From contig JAJPHM010000026.1 in NCBI GenBank assembly GCA_021325295.1, positions 1-39,167 on the forward strand: a stretch of DNA of 39,167 nucleotides, read 5' to 3'. Below, piece by piece: positions 31,461-38,397 of this stretch. The stretch's first letter is position 1; each line of letters opens with the position of its first letter. The DNA is from Nitrososphaeraceae archaeon (GTDB lineage: Archaea; Thermoproteota; Nitrososphaeria; Nitrososphaerales; Nitrososphaeraceae). Below the pieces are notes generated by a model. The model saw only the letters and a list, made by a program, of their open reading frames with translations, was not told the DNA's origin and did not search any database. A program made the translations under genes and the position numbers.

Positions 31461-31880
31461 TTACTTTAAAATGAGCGCTCGTTTCTCAGAAGGCGGCAGC
31501 ATCGATAGAGGCGGCTTGTCTGCTCTCAGCCGCATCTCGTCAAACACGATAGTGGCTAAAGCGTCAAGCTGATCATGTGTCAGACTTGCGACATAATCGA
31601 CTATCTGCCTTTCTCTCAACTGCTCTTTCAGCTCGGCCACCAGCAATGGATCCTCTATCTTGTCGATATGTTTTATAACTATGATTCCCACTTCAAGAGC
31701 CTTGGGATTTTGCAGAGCCTTGAGGCCAAGAGGCAGGATTTCAGCCAGTGCATCTGTGCGCGTGTAGGTTTGGCCTGGTCTTTCCTTTGTGCGGGCGGCC
31801 ACCACTCCGTCCAGCTCTTTCAGAGTGGCCGTGTCTATCCTGGCGGTTATGCTTGTTGTGTCTTTAGCTGGCTTTGCCAA
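31461..31880 (-). CDS. Ribbon-helix-helix type protein
   Basis: Encodes 139 residues from a TTG at 31880. TTSITARIDTATLKELDGVVA followed by a turn and TRTDALAEILPLGLKALQ matches the beta-alpha-alpha plan of RHH DNA-binding domains. A helical C-terminal domain follows (HIDKIEDPLLVAELKEQLRER). It lies directly upstream of the MCM gene, with a 22-bp gap. It could regulate early transcription or aid replication initiation. Confidence 0.68.
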   Translation of the reverse strand: MAKPAKDTTSITARIDTATLKELDGVVAARTKERPGQTYTRTDALAEILPLGLKALQNPKALEVGIIVIKHIDKIEDPLLVAELKEQLRERQIVDYVASLTHDQLDALATIVFDEMRLRADKPPLSMLPPSEKRALILK

Positions 31881-31886
31881 ATCTAT

Positions 31887-32042
31887 CTAGTATCTCTTGC
31901 CATAATGGTCAAATTTCTTCCTATGTTGAAATATAGCTGGCAGTGAAGCAAACTCTTTGCCACACACAACACACCTTCTCTTGCTTCTTAGAACGTTGTA
32001 TTGAGAGTAACCTTTGTCTCTAGTCCAAGACTCGCTATTCAA
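31887..32042 (-). CDS. Mini C2H2 zinc-finger protein (51 aa)
   Basis: Encodes 51 residues from a TTG at 32042. CVVCGKEFASLPAIFQHRKKFDH has the canonical CxxC...H...H finger with hydrophobic core residues F, L and F in the right places. It is too short for usual gene callers. It fits tightly: start 6 nt after the upstream TAA, TAG 6 nt before the next TTG. Such a single finger with a basic N-terminus is a likely DNA binder. Confidence 0.75.
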   Translation of the reverse strand: MNSESWTRDKGYSQYNVLRSKRRCVVCGKEFASLPAIFQHRKKFDHYGKRY

Positions 32043-32048
32043 ACTGTA

Positions 32049-32276
32049 TTATTTTTTCTCCGGATAGATTTGCAAAGTCCATGGTGGATAGCCAAGGCTG
32101 CTGTTTGGTATCTTATCTGCACATACAAAGCAAACATAGCCAAGAAATTTTGTGGAATCTTCAGAGACCACATCAACCTGGATCCCAGTTTGCTTGCGCT
32201 CGTCCTCATCTGGATAGATGTGAGTGACATATACTGTTGCACCGCATTTGTAACACCTCTCCGGATACAGAGTCAA
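32049..32276 (-). CDS. Small zinc-ribbon protein
   Basis: Encodes 75 residues from a TTG at 32276. CYKCGATVYVTHIYPDEDE and CFVCADKIPN form a CxxC-CxxC ribbon with a beta-rich middle (GIQVDVVSEDSTKFLGYV). This layout is common in small archaeal transcription- or RNA-related zinc proteins. Function unknown. It overlaps nothing and lies in the run of mini zinc genes. Confidence 0.68.
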   Translation of the reverse strand: MTLYPERCYKCGATVYVTHIYPDEDERKQTGIQVDVVSEDSTKFLGYVCFVCADKIPNSSLGYPPWTLQIYPEKK

Positions 32277-32307
32277 CTTGGTATAGTGCTAGGTATAGAC
32301 ATCATCT

Positions 32308-32526
32308 TTACCTCTCGACCCACTTTTTGCCACCGATGTAGAATTCAATTTGGTTGCTCCAGTCTACCGGATTTTTTGAAAACAACCTTGATATCCTGTA
32401 TTGTTTCATCATCCTACTCGCCGGTGCAGGCATGCCATGCTTTTCTATCAGATGTTCCATTCTCTTTTCTCCCTCAAATTCGCCGCCGCATAGACGGCAG
32501 TATTTACATTTAGTTTTGTTGTTCAA
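32308..32526 (-). CDS. C2H2-type zinc-finger protein
   Basis: Encodes 72 residues from a TTG at 32526, chosen because it lies 8 nt after the TAG of the PolX gene; the longer reading to 32628 overlaps that gene. CRLCGGEFEGEKRMEHLIEKHG is a C2H2-like finger (CxxC...H...H). A helical basic segment follows (PASRMMKQYRISRLFSK). Confidence 0.68.
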   Translation of the reverse strand: MNNKTKCKYCRLCGGEFEGEKRMEHLIEKHGMPAPASRMMKQYRISRLFSKNPVDWSNQIEFYIGGKKWVER

Positions 32527-32534
32527 AAATAAGT

Positions 32535-33335
32535 CTACCTGTCGGCAGGCTCGACATATTCGCCTAACACTTTTTCGATGATGTCTCGCTCTCGCCACGC
32601 CTCCAACCTTGCAGGGTTGACAATCCACACTGATTTCCTCCTGCCTTTCTTGTCAGCTGCAAAAGAGCGGACAGCTCCGTAGAGACCATAGAGGTCCATG
32701 TCAAGTTCATCGTCATGTGAGAAGCGAATTGTCATTCCTTGATTTTGTGATTCAATCAGAAGATTGCGGTGAAAGTCGGCAGTTCCCGTCCTGATGAATT
32801 TCAAGACTTCAAACTGCTGCTCCGTCTTGGCAATGTTGATTTCAAGCGGTATCGAATTGTACCAGAACTTGTAGATTTTCCGCTCTTTAGGCTTGGCCAC
32901 ATTCTTACTCTTGCGAGCTTTTCTCTTTTTCTTTTTACCGCCATCATCTTCTGTCTCCTCTTCTGACTTTTTCAACTCTTCATCCATGAAGCGAATGCTG
33001 CCCTCCTGCACCTGGTCCTTCAATATCTCCACCAGCTTGTGCTTGAATGACATCATCGTATCCGGTTCTGGATCATACCTCAGCCAGACTACTAAGTCGC
33101 CGTCATGCACCATCGGATTGCCTCTTCTGACACCGCCGCATAGCTCCCACTGGTAGACAAAGTGGCCGAGTTTTTGAATCACTTCATCGGCCACCTTCTT
33201 GACATCTTCTGCCTTGTAGAGTTGTTTACCCAAAGTGGTGGCCGATCTGAACTCTGCAGGCTCTTCCCTCGTGTAGAGCTGGTAGTCGGCCTGCATCTGC
33301 TTGAGAAATTCTTCAGAGTAACCTTCGAGGCTCAA
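32535..33335 (-). CDS. PolX-like nucleotidyltransferase
   Basis: Encodes 266 residues from a TTG at 33335. The nucleotidyltransferase core shows CGGVRRGNPMVHDGDLVVW, i.e. the G-S/G-xRRG helix followed by D78 and D80 in the DxD metal motif. PLEINIAKTEQQFEVLKFIRTGTADFHRNLL corresponds to the third acidic residue and the 'TGS-x-FN' segment of family X polymerases. A Lys/Glu-rich insert of about 35 residues (121-155) splits the domain. The N-terminal 8-kDa and HhH parts of full PolX are absent. Likely repair or end-processing of viral DNA. Confidence 0.82.
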   Translation of the reverse strand: MSLEGYSEEFLKQMQADYQLYTREEPAEFRSATTLGKQLYKAEDVKKVADEVIQKLGHFVYQWELCGGVRRGNPMVHDGDLVVWLRYDPEPDTMMSFKHKLVEILKDQVQEGSIRFMDEELKKSEEETEDDGGKKKKRKARKSKNVAKPKERKIYKFWYNSIPLEINIAKTEQQFEVLKFIRTGTADFHRNLLIESQNQGMTIRFSHDDELDMDLYGLYGAVRSFAADKKGRRKSVWIVNPARLEAWRERDIIEKVLGEYVEPADR

Positions 33336-33344
33336 ACTAGCTAG

Positions 33345-33545
33345 CTAAATCCTTTTGATTTGTCTGTGCGAGGATCTGTGCGACCGTCTGTGCAATTTGC
33401 GATTACAGCAGTGGCAGCGAAGTTGTAAACGTGGTATAACCATATGTACTGCGCAGTGTCCGCAATAGCAGTGATCATCTTCAATCCACTTGTAACTGGT
33501 TTTGTATTGCAGACAGATGCCATTGCATCCAACCGCCTTTGCCAT
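33345..33545 (-). CDS. Small Cys-rich zinc protein of thaumarchaeal type
   Basis: Encodes 66 residues from the ATG at 33545, just 5 nt after the upstream TAG; a longer start at 33587 overlaps the nuclease gene. GCNGICLQYKTSYKW, then CYCGHCAVHMV, then LRCHCCNRKLHRRSHRSS form a three-part Cys pattern (CNGIC, CxxC, CxxC) with a basic tail. I recall related 'CNGICxxY' proteins in soil thaumarchaea, so this is probably a host-type family. Function unknown. Confidence 0.74.
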   Translation of the reverse strand: MAKAVGCNGICLQYKTSYKWIEDDHCYCGHCAVHMVIPRLQLRCHCCNRKLHRRSHRSSHRQIKRI

Positions 33546-33550
33546 GGATA

Positions 33551-33964
33551 CTAGTTTAGACAAATTTGGAATTTCTTGTCGAGCCAATGCCTTATCTCTC
33601 GCATGATTTGCTCGTCACTTTGCGCCTCTTTGCCCACTAGCCAATCCACGTCGAGCCTGACTGTCGCTACGCCGAATTTTTGCAATGTTTCGTCTCTGAA
33701 ATCGTCGTCAATCTGGTTGTGTTTGCTAAAGTGGCCCTGGCCTGCCAGGTGGCCGTCTATCTCTACAACAAAGCAACGGCCACTTTTCGATTGAACGAAA
33801 ATGTCGGCCGTCCATCCTTTTGGACCTTTGTCTGTCATTATTGTCGGAAATTTGTAGCCACCCCAGCCTCTCGAATAGTCATTTTCGTAGATGTGGTAGT
33901 TTTCGAGTATCAACATTGTTTTGACTCTTGCAACAGCTTTGGAGTGTCGTTCGCCTTCAGTCAT
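33551..33964 (-). CDS. VSR/DUF559-like PD-(D/E)XK nuclease
   Basis: Encodes 137 residues. GWTADIFVQSKSGRCFVVEIDGHLAGQGHF has the D...(E/D)xD layout of this nuclease fold (D in TADI, E in VVEIDG). A following helix with DDFRDETLQKFGVATVRLD matches the 'RDxxLxxxGixVlR' pattern of DUF559/VSR-type endonucleases. It could process viral recombination or packaging intermediates, or act on host DNA. The ATG overlaps the upstream stop (ATGA). Confidence 0.76.
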   Translation of the reverse strand: MTEGERHSKAVARVKTMLILENYHIYENDYSRGWGGYKFPTIMTDKGPKGWTADIFVQSKSGRCFVVEIDGHLAGQGHFSKHNQIDDDFRDETLQKFGVATVRLDVDWLVGKEAQSDEQIMREIRHWLDKKFQICLN

Positions 33965-34173
33965 TCCAGAATGTCGCCCAGCTTTTCATTAATGATGTCT
34001 GAAGCATACTTGATGTTCTGTTCTTGCTCTCTCATTTGCTTGGCAATATGGTCAAGCTCCATCAATTTTTTCTCCACATCAGTTCTGATTGATTCGAGCT
34101 GCTTGCGTTGCTCTTCTATCTCCGAAATCGGTTTGAACTTGACCATCTCTGCTGGTTCAGCCACTCCACTCAT
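33961..34173 (-). CDS. Small coiled-coil protein
   Basis: Encodes 70 residues from the ATG at 34173, whose ATGA overlaps the stop of the upstream gene; a longer start at 34203 is less likely. It is a continuous helical coiled coil (ISEIEEQRKQLESIRTDVEKKLMELDHIAKQMREQEQNIKYA). No known domain. Probably an accessory subunit of an early-gene complex. Confidence 0.62.
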   Translation of the reverse strand: MSGVAEPAEMVKFKPISEIEEQRKQLESIRTDVEKKLMELDHIAKQMREQEQNIKYASDIINEKLGDILE

Positions 34174-34667
34174 TTTATCGTCCGTAGCTCCATGCACAGG
34201 CATCCCGTGCTATCAATCCCCACCACTCTCCTGATGCGAGGATTTTTCTTTAGACTTGAGTAGAATTTTTCGAGTATTTCATTCAGGCTTGTTGTGCCGT
34301 AGTAGCGCATGAGTTCGGCTGTGTGTCCTTTCCTGACCCTGCGCATGATGTTGCGCAGCTCGGCCTTTTCACGGCCACTCAGCAGCTTCGAGAGCGGTAA
34401 TTCCCGTTCTCTCGAACCGCCGTATCCGCCGAATTTGCTATTGTTTTTGCTCGGAGACATGGAGGGATTGTATTTCTCGATTTTGGCCTTGCGCCTGGCA
34501 AGCTCTTTCTGCAATTTCTTCTGCTCTTCTGGACCTAACATGCTCATAGCAGCTTGAGTATCCATATCCCTGCCGTCTATCTCCACCATCGATATTTTGC
34601 AAGTGGCCGTTTGTGTTTCGAGATTGACGGCCACCACTTCGATTTTTTCGCCGTAAAAAACGGTCAT
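34170..34667 (-). CDS. Early protein of unknown function
   Basis: Encodes 165 residues. The start overlaps the upstream stop (ATGA). An N-terminal beta region (EKIEVVAVNLETQTATCKISMVEIDG) is followed by a Gln/Glu/Lys-rich helix, a short Gly/Ser linker (KFGGYGGSRE), and a basic helical C-terminus (LRNIMRRVRKGHTAELMRYYGTTSLNEILEKFYSSLKKNPRI). No family recognised. It could be a DNA-binding accessory factor. Confidence 0.6.
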   Translation of the reverse strand: MTVFYGEKIEVVAVNLETQTATCKISMVEIDGRDMDTQAAMSMLGPEEQKKLQKELARRKAKIEKYNPSMSPSKNNSKFGGYGGSRERELPLSKLLSGREKAELRNIMRRVRKGHTAELMRYYGTTSLNEILEKFYSSLKKNPRIRRVVGIDSTGCLCMELRTIK

Positions 34668-35596
34668 GTTGGCTCTCCAACCTTGAATCCTGTTGCAAAC
34701 TTGCCATCTGTTCTAATCGAAAAGCCTGATTGCTTCTTGTCCCAGTTCATCTTGTCGATAGTGGCCGCTATTTCACCTACTTTTTTGCGAGGGACAAAGA
34801 TCCAAAAGTCGAGGATTTTATCCGCTGTGGTGAACTGAGCTTTTGCCAGCTGGTCCTTCAGATCGGCCACTTCTGCTTTGTACTCTTCAATCTGGCACTT
34901 CAAGAGGTCGATTTTCTCAGAATCCTCTTTTGATGCCCTTGTCGCTAGCTCCTCTTCTAGCCTAGCAATTTCTTTTTTCTGCTCTTCTATCCTGTCGAGA
35001 GCATTGTCTCTTGCAAGCTTCCAGTCGTTTGCCAGCTTGTCGTAATGTTCTGCATCTTTTCTATACTGTTTTAGCGCCAGCTGAACTGGACGATGCGGAT
35101 CGTCCTCTGGCAGTTCCTTGCCATACAGGAGTTGTTGCAAAAGTGGCCGGCCATCATCAATTACTATGGTCCTATCCAGCTCGGAGAGAAATAGCGTACA
35201 GCGACATTTCTTCTCATGACAGCGGCCGCCATCACCATGACTAGCTCGGTTGTGGCCGCAGACCTCTCTTTTGCAGATTTCATTTTCGGCCACTTCTGCC
35301 CGCTTTTTCAGTTCAGAATCTTTCTCTTTCTTCTTCTTCTCTTGCTGTTGAGAGTGTTTGTACTTTGCATCGAGATATTTCCTAAACCACCTCTCGTTCT
35401 TGCCGGTTTTTTCAGCGAGTTTGGAGATGAGGAATGAACAGATATCCTCTGTCGCCACCAGCTTCTCTGTTTCCAGATCTGCCGCTAGCTCCTGCAACAC
35501 ATCAATTGCAGCCTGCGGAGTGGGAGCCTTTTTGATGACAAGAGCCGCCTTGTCGAGCAGTATCTCCAGCGAATCGAATTTCTTCTTTTCAACCAT
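34664..35596 (-). CDS. Coiled-coil protein with Cys/His cluster
   Basis: Encodes 310 residues. The N-terminal 80 residues are helical. A Cys/His cluster CKREVCGHNRASHGDGGRC, then HEKKCRC at about 110-135 is a zinc-binding motif. A long coiled coil (RIEEQKKEIARLEEELATRASKEDSEKIDLLKCQIEEYKAEVADLKDQL, about 200-250) follows, and a beta-rich C-terminus (ATIDKMNWDKKQSGFSIRTDGKFATGFKV). I recognise no family. It starts 1 nt before the adjacent gene's stop. Confidence 0.62.
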   Translation of the reverse strand: MVEKKKFDSLEILLDKAALVIKKAPTPQAAIDVLQELAADLETEKLVATEDICSFLISKLAEKTGKNERWFRKYLDAKYKHSQQQEKKKKEKDSELKKRAEVAENEICKREVCGHNRASHGDGGRCHEKKCRCTLFLSELDRTIVIDDGRPLLQQLLYGKELPEDDPHRPVQLALKQYRKDAEHYDKLANDWKLARDNALDRIEEQKKEIARLEEELATRASKEDSEKIDLLKCQIEEYKAEVADLKDQLAKAQFTTADKILDFWIFVPRKKVGEIAATIDKMNWDKKQSGFSIRTDGKFATGFKVGEPT

Positions 35597-35920
35597 TCAT
35601 AACACCTTTACAATGTCATGAAACAATCTTTTAGCGGCTATTAGACCACCCAGGTTTTCTAGCTGATTAGGGTCGGTTAGAAAATCGTGAAGCCAGAGTA
35701 GGTCTTTTTTTAGCTGCTCCCTTTCCAGCTTGTAGAAATGCGCCCTAGCGATATCGATTGCAAAAGTGGCCGCATCCAGAACGGCCAGCTCCTGCCTGTT
35801 CTGCGATTCAGCGGCCACCGCTCTTATCGTATTCAATCTCAGATCGATTTCAGCCAGTTTTTTCACTATGTTAGACTCGGAGAATACTTCTTCCTCTGAT
35901 TTCGATTGCATGAAAATCAC
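35597..35920 (-). CDS. Early helical protein, unknown
   Basis: Encodes 107 residues from a GTG at 35920 that directly abuts the upstream TAG, or 104 from the ATG three codons on. It is helical throughout (NIVKKLAEIDLRLNTIRAVAAESQNRQELAVLDAATFAIDIARAHFYKLEREQLKKDLLWLHDFL). No motif. Its stop is one base before the ATG of the coiled-coil gene. Likely an accessory early protein. Confidence 0.58.
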   Translation of the reverse strand: MIFMQSKSEEEVFSESNIVKKLAEIDLRLNTIRAVAAESQNRQELAVLDAATFAIDIARAHFYKLEREQLKKDLLWLHDFLTDPNQLENLGGLIAAKRLFHDIVKVL

Positions 35921-36412
35921 CTAATCTGATTTTTTAGGCTTTACCATGAACAGGCCGTTTATCACGTCAGCTTCGGGTGCATCAGCGGCCACTTTCTTCG
36001 CAAATGTTCCTACCTGCAGGCCATTTTCACCCCAGACTGGCTGGAAGCCTGACAGGATGAGAGCGTTCACTTCCTGCACCGTGGTGGCCACATCGAAAGC
36101 TTCTATCGTGGGATGTCTGGGACCTCCACCAAATTTCTTAAATCCTCTTCCCTGCTGCCTGTTCTTGTCTGCCTCTAGCTCTTCTTTCGATTTTTGGACG
36201 AAAAACTTGCTCTTGCCGTCCTTGCTGGCCTCAGCTCTGTAAAAGTATCCTTGAAATTCTATCCACTCACCGCCTGGCGAATTGAGTGAAACGGCCAGTT
36301 TAGATACAAGTTCGGCAGGAAGTTTTCCAAGGTCGTCTGTCTTTGCCCAGTATCGACCATTCTCGTTAGTCTTCTGAAATGGTGGGCAGAGTGGCCGTGA
36401 TTGCTGACTCAA
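35921..36412 (-). CDS. Early protein of unknown function
   Basis: Encodes 163 residues from a TTG at 36412 whose TTGA overlaps the stop of the repeat-protein gene. It shows beta elements (GEWIEFQGYFYRAEASKDGKSKFFVQK), a Gly/Arg-rich linker (QQGRGFKKFGGG), and a C-terminal helical part. The overall look suggests a nucleic-acid-binding protein, perhaps SSB-like, but no OB signature is clear. Confidence 0.56.
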   Translation of the reverse strand: MSQQSRPLCPPFQKTNENGRYWAKTDDLGKLPAELVSKLAVSLNSPGGEWIEFQGYFYRAEASKDGKSKFFVQKSKEELEADKNRQQGRGFKKFGGGPRHPTIEAFDVATTVQEVNALILSGFQPVWGENGLQVGTFAKKVAADAPEADVINGLFMVKPKKSD

Positions 36413-37260
36413 TTAGACTTCGCCTCCATGACCGGAGCTTGCGACAAAAGCTCCAAAAGTTTGTTAGAGATTTTGATGTAAAATTCATTTTCAGCAGACC
36501 AAGCAGCAGACCTAGCAGCAGACCAAGCAGCAGACCAAGCAGCAGACCAAGCAGCAGACTCAGCAGACCTAGCAGCAGACTCAGCAGCAGACCAAGCAGC
36601 AGACCTAGCAGCAGACTCAGCAGACCTAGCAGCAGACTCAGCAGCAGACCAAGCAGCAGACCAAGCAGCAGACTCAGCAGACCTAGCAGCAGACCTAGCA
36701 GCAGACCTAGCAGCAGACCTAGCAGCAGACTCAGCAGACCTAGCAGCAGACTCAGCAGACCTAGCAGCAGACTCGTCTATCAATCCTGTCTCAGCCCATT
36801 TCTTCAGCAATTCAGCAACTTGCTTTATCGCACCCACAACTTTGTCTGTATATTCTTTTTTCTTGTCATGTTCTCGCCAAAACTTTTCATGTTTCAGATT
36901 CTCTAACATCAACCAGTATTGAAATTGCGCTGATACTCTTGATAGGTCTGCACCGACTGGAATTACTTCAAGAAAGCGCAGCGGCCATTGCTTGGCTTGC
37001 TCCCATTTTAGATGCTCAAATATGCTATCCTCGATCTGCGCTATTGCAGCGGGCATACCCAATTCTGTCTCGTATGCGAAGTGGTCGTATTTGTTAACAG
37101 TGCATCCGACTGCACAACCTTGATATTTTCCCGCTCCCCGCTTTGCCCATCCTGTTCCCTGTATTAGCTCGTCTGCGACCATGTGGGCTTTCATACGAGC
37201 GATGTATAGGTCCTTGACGGCCTGCTTGCCGTGGAAGGCGATCAGCTTCTTGTCAGTCAT
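36409..37260 (-). CDS. Protein with long Ser-Ala repeat domain
   Basis: Encodes 283 residues. The first 160 form a globular domain (FHGKQAVKDLYIARMKAHMVADELIQG..., GKYQGCAVGCTVNKYDHFAYETELGMP..., PLRFLEVIPVGADLS), seen by me before in phage and bacterial hypotheticals. Residues 164-257 are a repeat of SAAR/SAAW/SAAE and SAE units, about 94 residues. A short helical end follows. The repeat is predicted helical. Ser/Ala repeats of this type occur in several phage proteins of unknown function. The ATG overlaps the upstream stop (ATGA). Confidence 0.72.
   Translation of the reverse strand: MTDKKLIAFHGKQAVKDLYIARMKAHMVADELIQGTGWAKRGAGKYQGCAVGCTVNKYDHFAYETELGMPAAIAQIEDSIFEHLKWEQAKQWPLRFLEVIPVGADLSRVSAQFQYWLMLENLKHEKFWREHDKKKEYTDKVVGAIKQVAELLKKWAETGLIDESAARSAESAARSAESAARSAARSAARSAARSAESAAWSAAWSAAESAARSAESAARSAAWSAAESAARSAESAAWSAAWSAAWSAARSAAWSAENEFYIKISNKLLELLSQAPVMEAKSN
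36490..36771 (-). repeat. In-frame tandem repeat (12-bp and 9-bp units)
   Basis: The coding strand reads units of TCTGCTGCT plus AGG, TGG or GAG (12 bp) with interspersed TCTGCTGAG (9 bp), across about 282 bp. Every change in copy number keeps the frame, since all units are multiples of three. Unit order is irregular rather than uniform, suggesting several rounds of slippage or recombination. It lies fully within the CDS at 36409-37260. Confidence 0.85.
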
Positions 37261-37628
37261 TGCTGACCGGCCACCTGCAGGTATTCCTGCACTGTCATTT
37301 CACGCGCCTTCAGAGGCAGATTGTAGTTTTCGTTGATTTTTGCAATGCAATAGTTTATGATTTCAGGCTGGATAGCTCGCAGGTAGCGGGCCTGACTTTT
37401 TGCATATTCTTCTTGCCAGACCTCTGGGTGTTGAGCCACCTTGGCGGCCCAGTAAATACACTCTGCGCAAAATGTATTGAAATAGCCTTTGAGGGTATGT
37501 TGTTCAGCATGATATACCAGGTCAAACGACAACTTGTTTATATGATCATCAAGCTTGTCTTTAGCTGGAGATTGATGGCTATCTGATGACACTCGAGCCT
37601 GTGTGGTAACTTGTTCCTGTGCCATCAA
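37257..37628 (-). CDS. Early protein of unknown function
   Basis: Encodes 123 residues from a TTG at 37628, or 122 from an overlapping ATG. It is helical with clustered aromatic residues (YHAEQHTLKGYFNTFCAECIYWAAKVAQHPEVWQEEYAK) and a C-x2-C-like pair. It is sandwiched by overlapping starts and stops on both sides, so it is an operon member. No family recognised. Confidence 0.58.
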   Translation of the reverse strand: MMAQEQVTTQARVSSDSHQSPAKDKLDDHINKLSFDLVYHAEQHTLKGYFNTFCAECIYWAAKVAQHPEVWQEEYAKSQARYLRAIQPEIINYCIAKINENYNLPLKAREMTVQEYLQVAGQQ

Positions 37629-37882
37629 GCCTCAATCTCCTTTTCATTTCCCTGTTTCAGTTTGGCCAGCTCTTGTTCCAATTCAAAATCTGAAACCTCA
37701 TTATAGCCGGCCTTTTTCATTGCATCCTCAACCACACTTCGTATCGAAATGCGATATTTTGGCGGTGCAATAGCACGTTCTCTCGCCACCTGAAGTGCAG
37801 CTGCGTTATACCATCCCCTTGAGATGGAAACTGCCTGACCATCTCCACCATAACTTTTCTCCCTAACGTTGCTCCCTAACAT
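37625..37882 (-). CDS. First gene of the early minus operon, unknown
   Basis: Encodes 85 residues. An N-terminal region with VSISRGWYNAAALQVAR and a middle KYRISIRSVVEDAMKKAGYNEVSDFELEQELAKL. The alpha-beta pattern could suit a small regulator, but no clear DNA-binding motif is visible. The ATG at 37882 lies next to a TTAGGATTCCTTA box (37887-37899), so its expression should be directly controlled there. Confidence 0.6.
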   Translation of the reverse strand: MLGSNVREKSYGGDGQAVSISRGWYNAAALQVARERAIAPPKYRISIRSVVEDAMKKAGYNEVSDFELEQELAKLKQGNEKEIEA

Positions 37883-37886
37883 TATA

Positions 37887-38006
37887 TTAGGATTCCTTAG
37901 GATAGTATTTCTACATTTTTGTCAACTAGAACTAACTTCTAACATAATGTTAGGAAACCTTAGGATTATATAGGATTATGAACAAATACTTTATAAGGAA
38001 ACCTAA
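37887..38006. promoter_or_regulatory. Divergent early control region with TWAGGAWWCCTWA boxes
   Basis: Three near-palindromic boxes are present: TTAGGATTCCTTA (37887-37899), TTAGGAAACCTTA (37950-37962) and TAAGGAAACCTAA (37994-38006). Partial copies (TAGGATTA) lie between. The TATA-like CTTTATAAGG (37989-37998) overlaps the third box and would serve the + strand gene at 38032. The first box lies next to the start of the minus operon. The first box also matches the integrase operator at 120-132 exactly over 13 bp. Confidence 0.72.
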
Positions 38007-38031
38007 GTATTCCTTATTCTAGTGGCTGGGC

Positions 38032-38397
38032 TTGGATAAGGCGTCTAAACTTGTTAATCTTACACCTGAGTTGACTCGTAGGCTGGAGCGCAACTGGGAA
38101 GAGAAAAAGAAGAAAAAGCCGGAGACGCCTGCCAAGTGGGGTACGTTTGTTCAACAACTGATAGTCGATACACTTGACAAGGAAGATTTTCTGAGCAGAA
38201 TAGCGCCTGGGTTTGAATCTCTAGGGATTCACAACAACATTCTTTTTATCAAGGATAGCAAGAGAAATGGCACTGCAGAGATCTACCTCAAGGATAGCGA
38301 ACTTTATTGCGAGATGGATAAATCAGTAGATTGTGACCACATCCACTTTGCATGGGCGCTGCCAGAGCTGGCCAAACTTCAGTTGAAGAAACGCTAA
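38032..38397 (+). CDS. Probable early regulator with Cys/His cluster
   Basis: Encodes 121 residues from a TTG at 38032. A basic N-terminal helical region (TPELTRRLERNWEEKKKKK, then KWGTFVQQLIVDTLD) suits DNA binding. A C-terminal beta part (NNILFIKDSKRNGTAEIYLKDSELYC) ends with YCEMDKSVDCDHIHFAWALPEL, a C-x7-C-x-H pattern like the end of SWIM-type zinc clusters. It is the only large + strand gene at this end, facing the early control boxes, so it is the main candidate for the lysogeny regulator. Confidence 0.66.
   Translation: MDKASKLVNLTPELTRRLERNWEEKKKKKPETPAKWGTFVQQLIVDTLDKEDFLSRIAPGFESLGIHNNILFIKDSKRNGTAEIYLKDSELYCEMDKSVDCDHIHFAWALPELAKLQLKKR

Noticed and set aside
32001..32513. Plus-strand ORF of 170 residues
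   Set aside because: It opposes three minus-strand zinc genes with clean stop-start spacing; the composition reads as an antisense shadow.
33680..34234. Plus-strand ORF of 184 residues
   Set aside because: It overlaps the nuclease and the coiled-coil genes on the minus strand and has no recognisable domain.
36490..36771. CRISPR-like array
   Set aside because: Units are short in-frame codon repeats with no unique spacers, and they translate cleanly into a Ser-Ala protein segment.
36379..36906. Plus-strand ORF with Arg-Pro-Ser repeats
   Set aside because: It is the antisense reading of the Ser-Ala repeat; repeats keep all frames open by chance.
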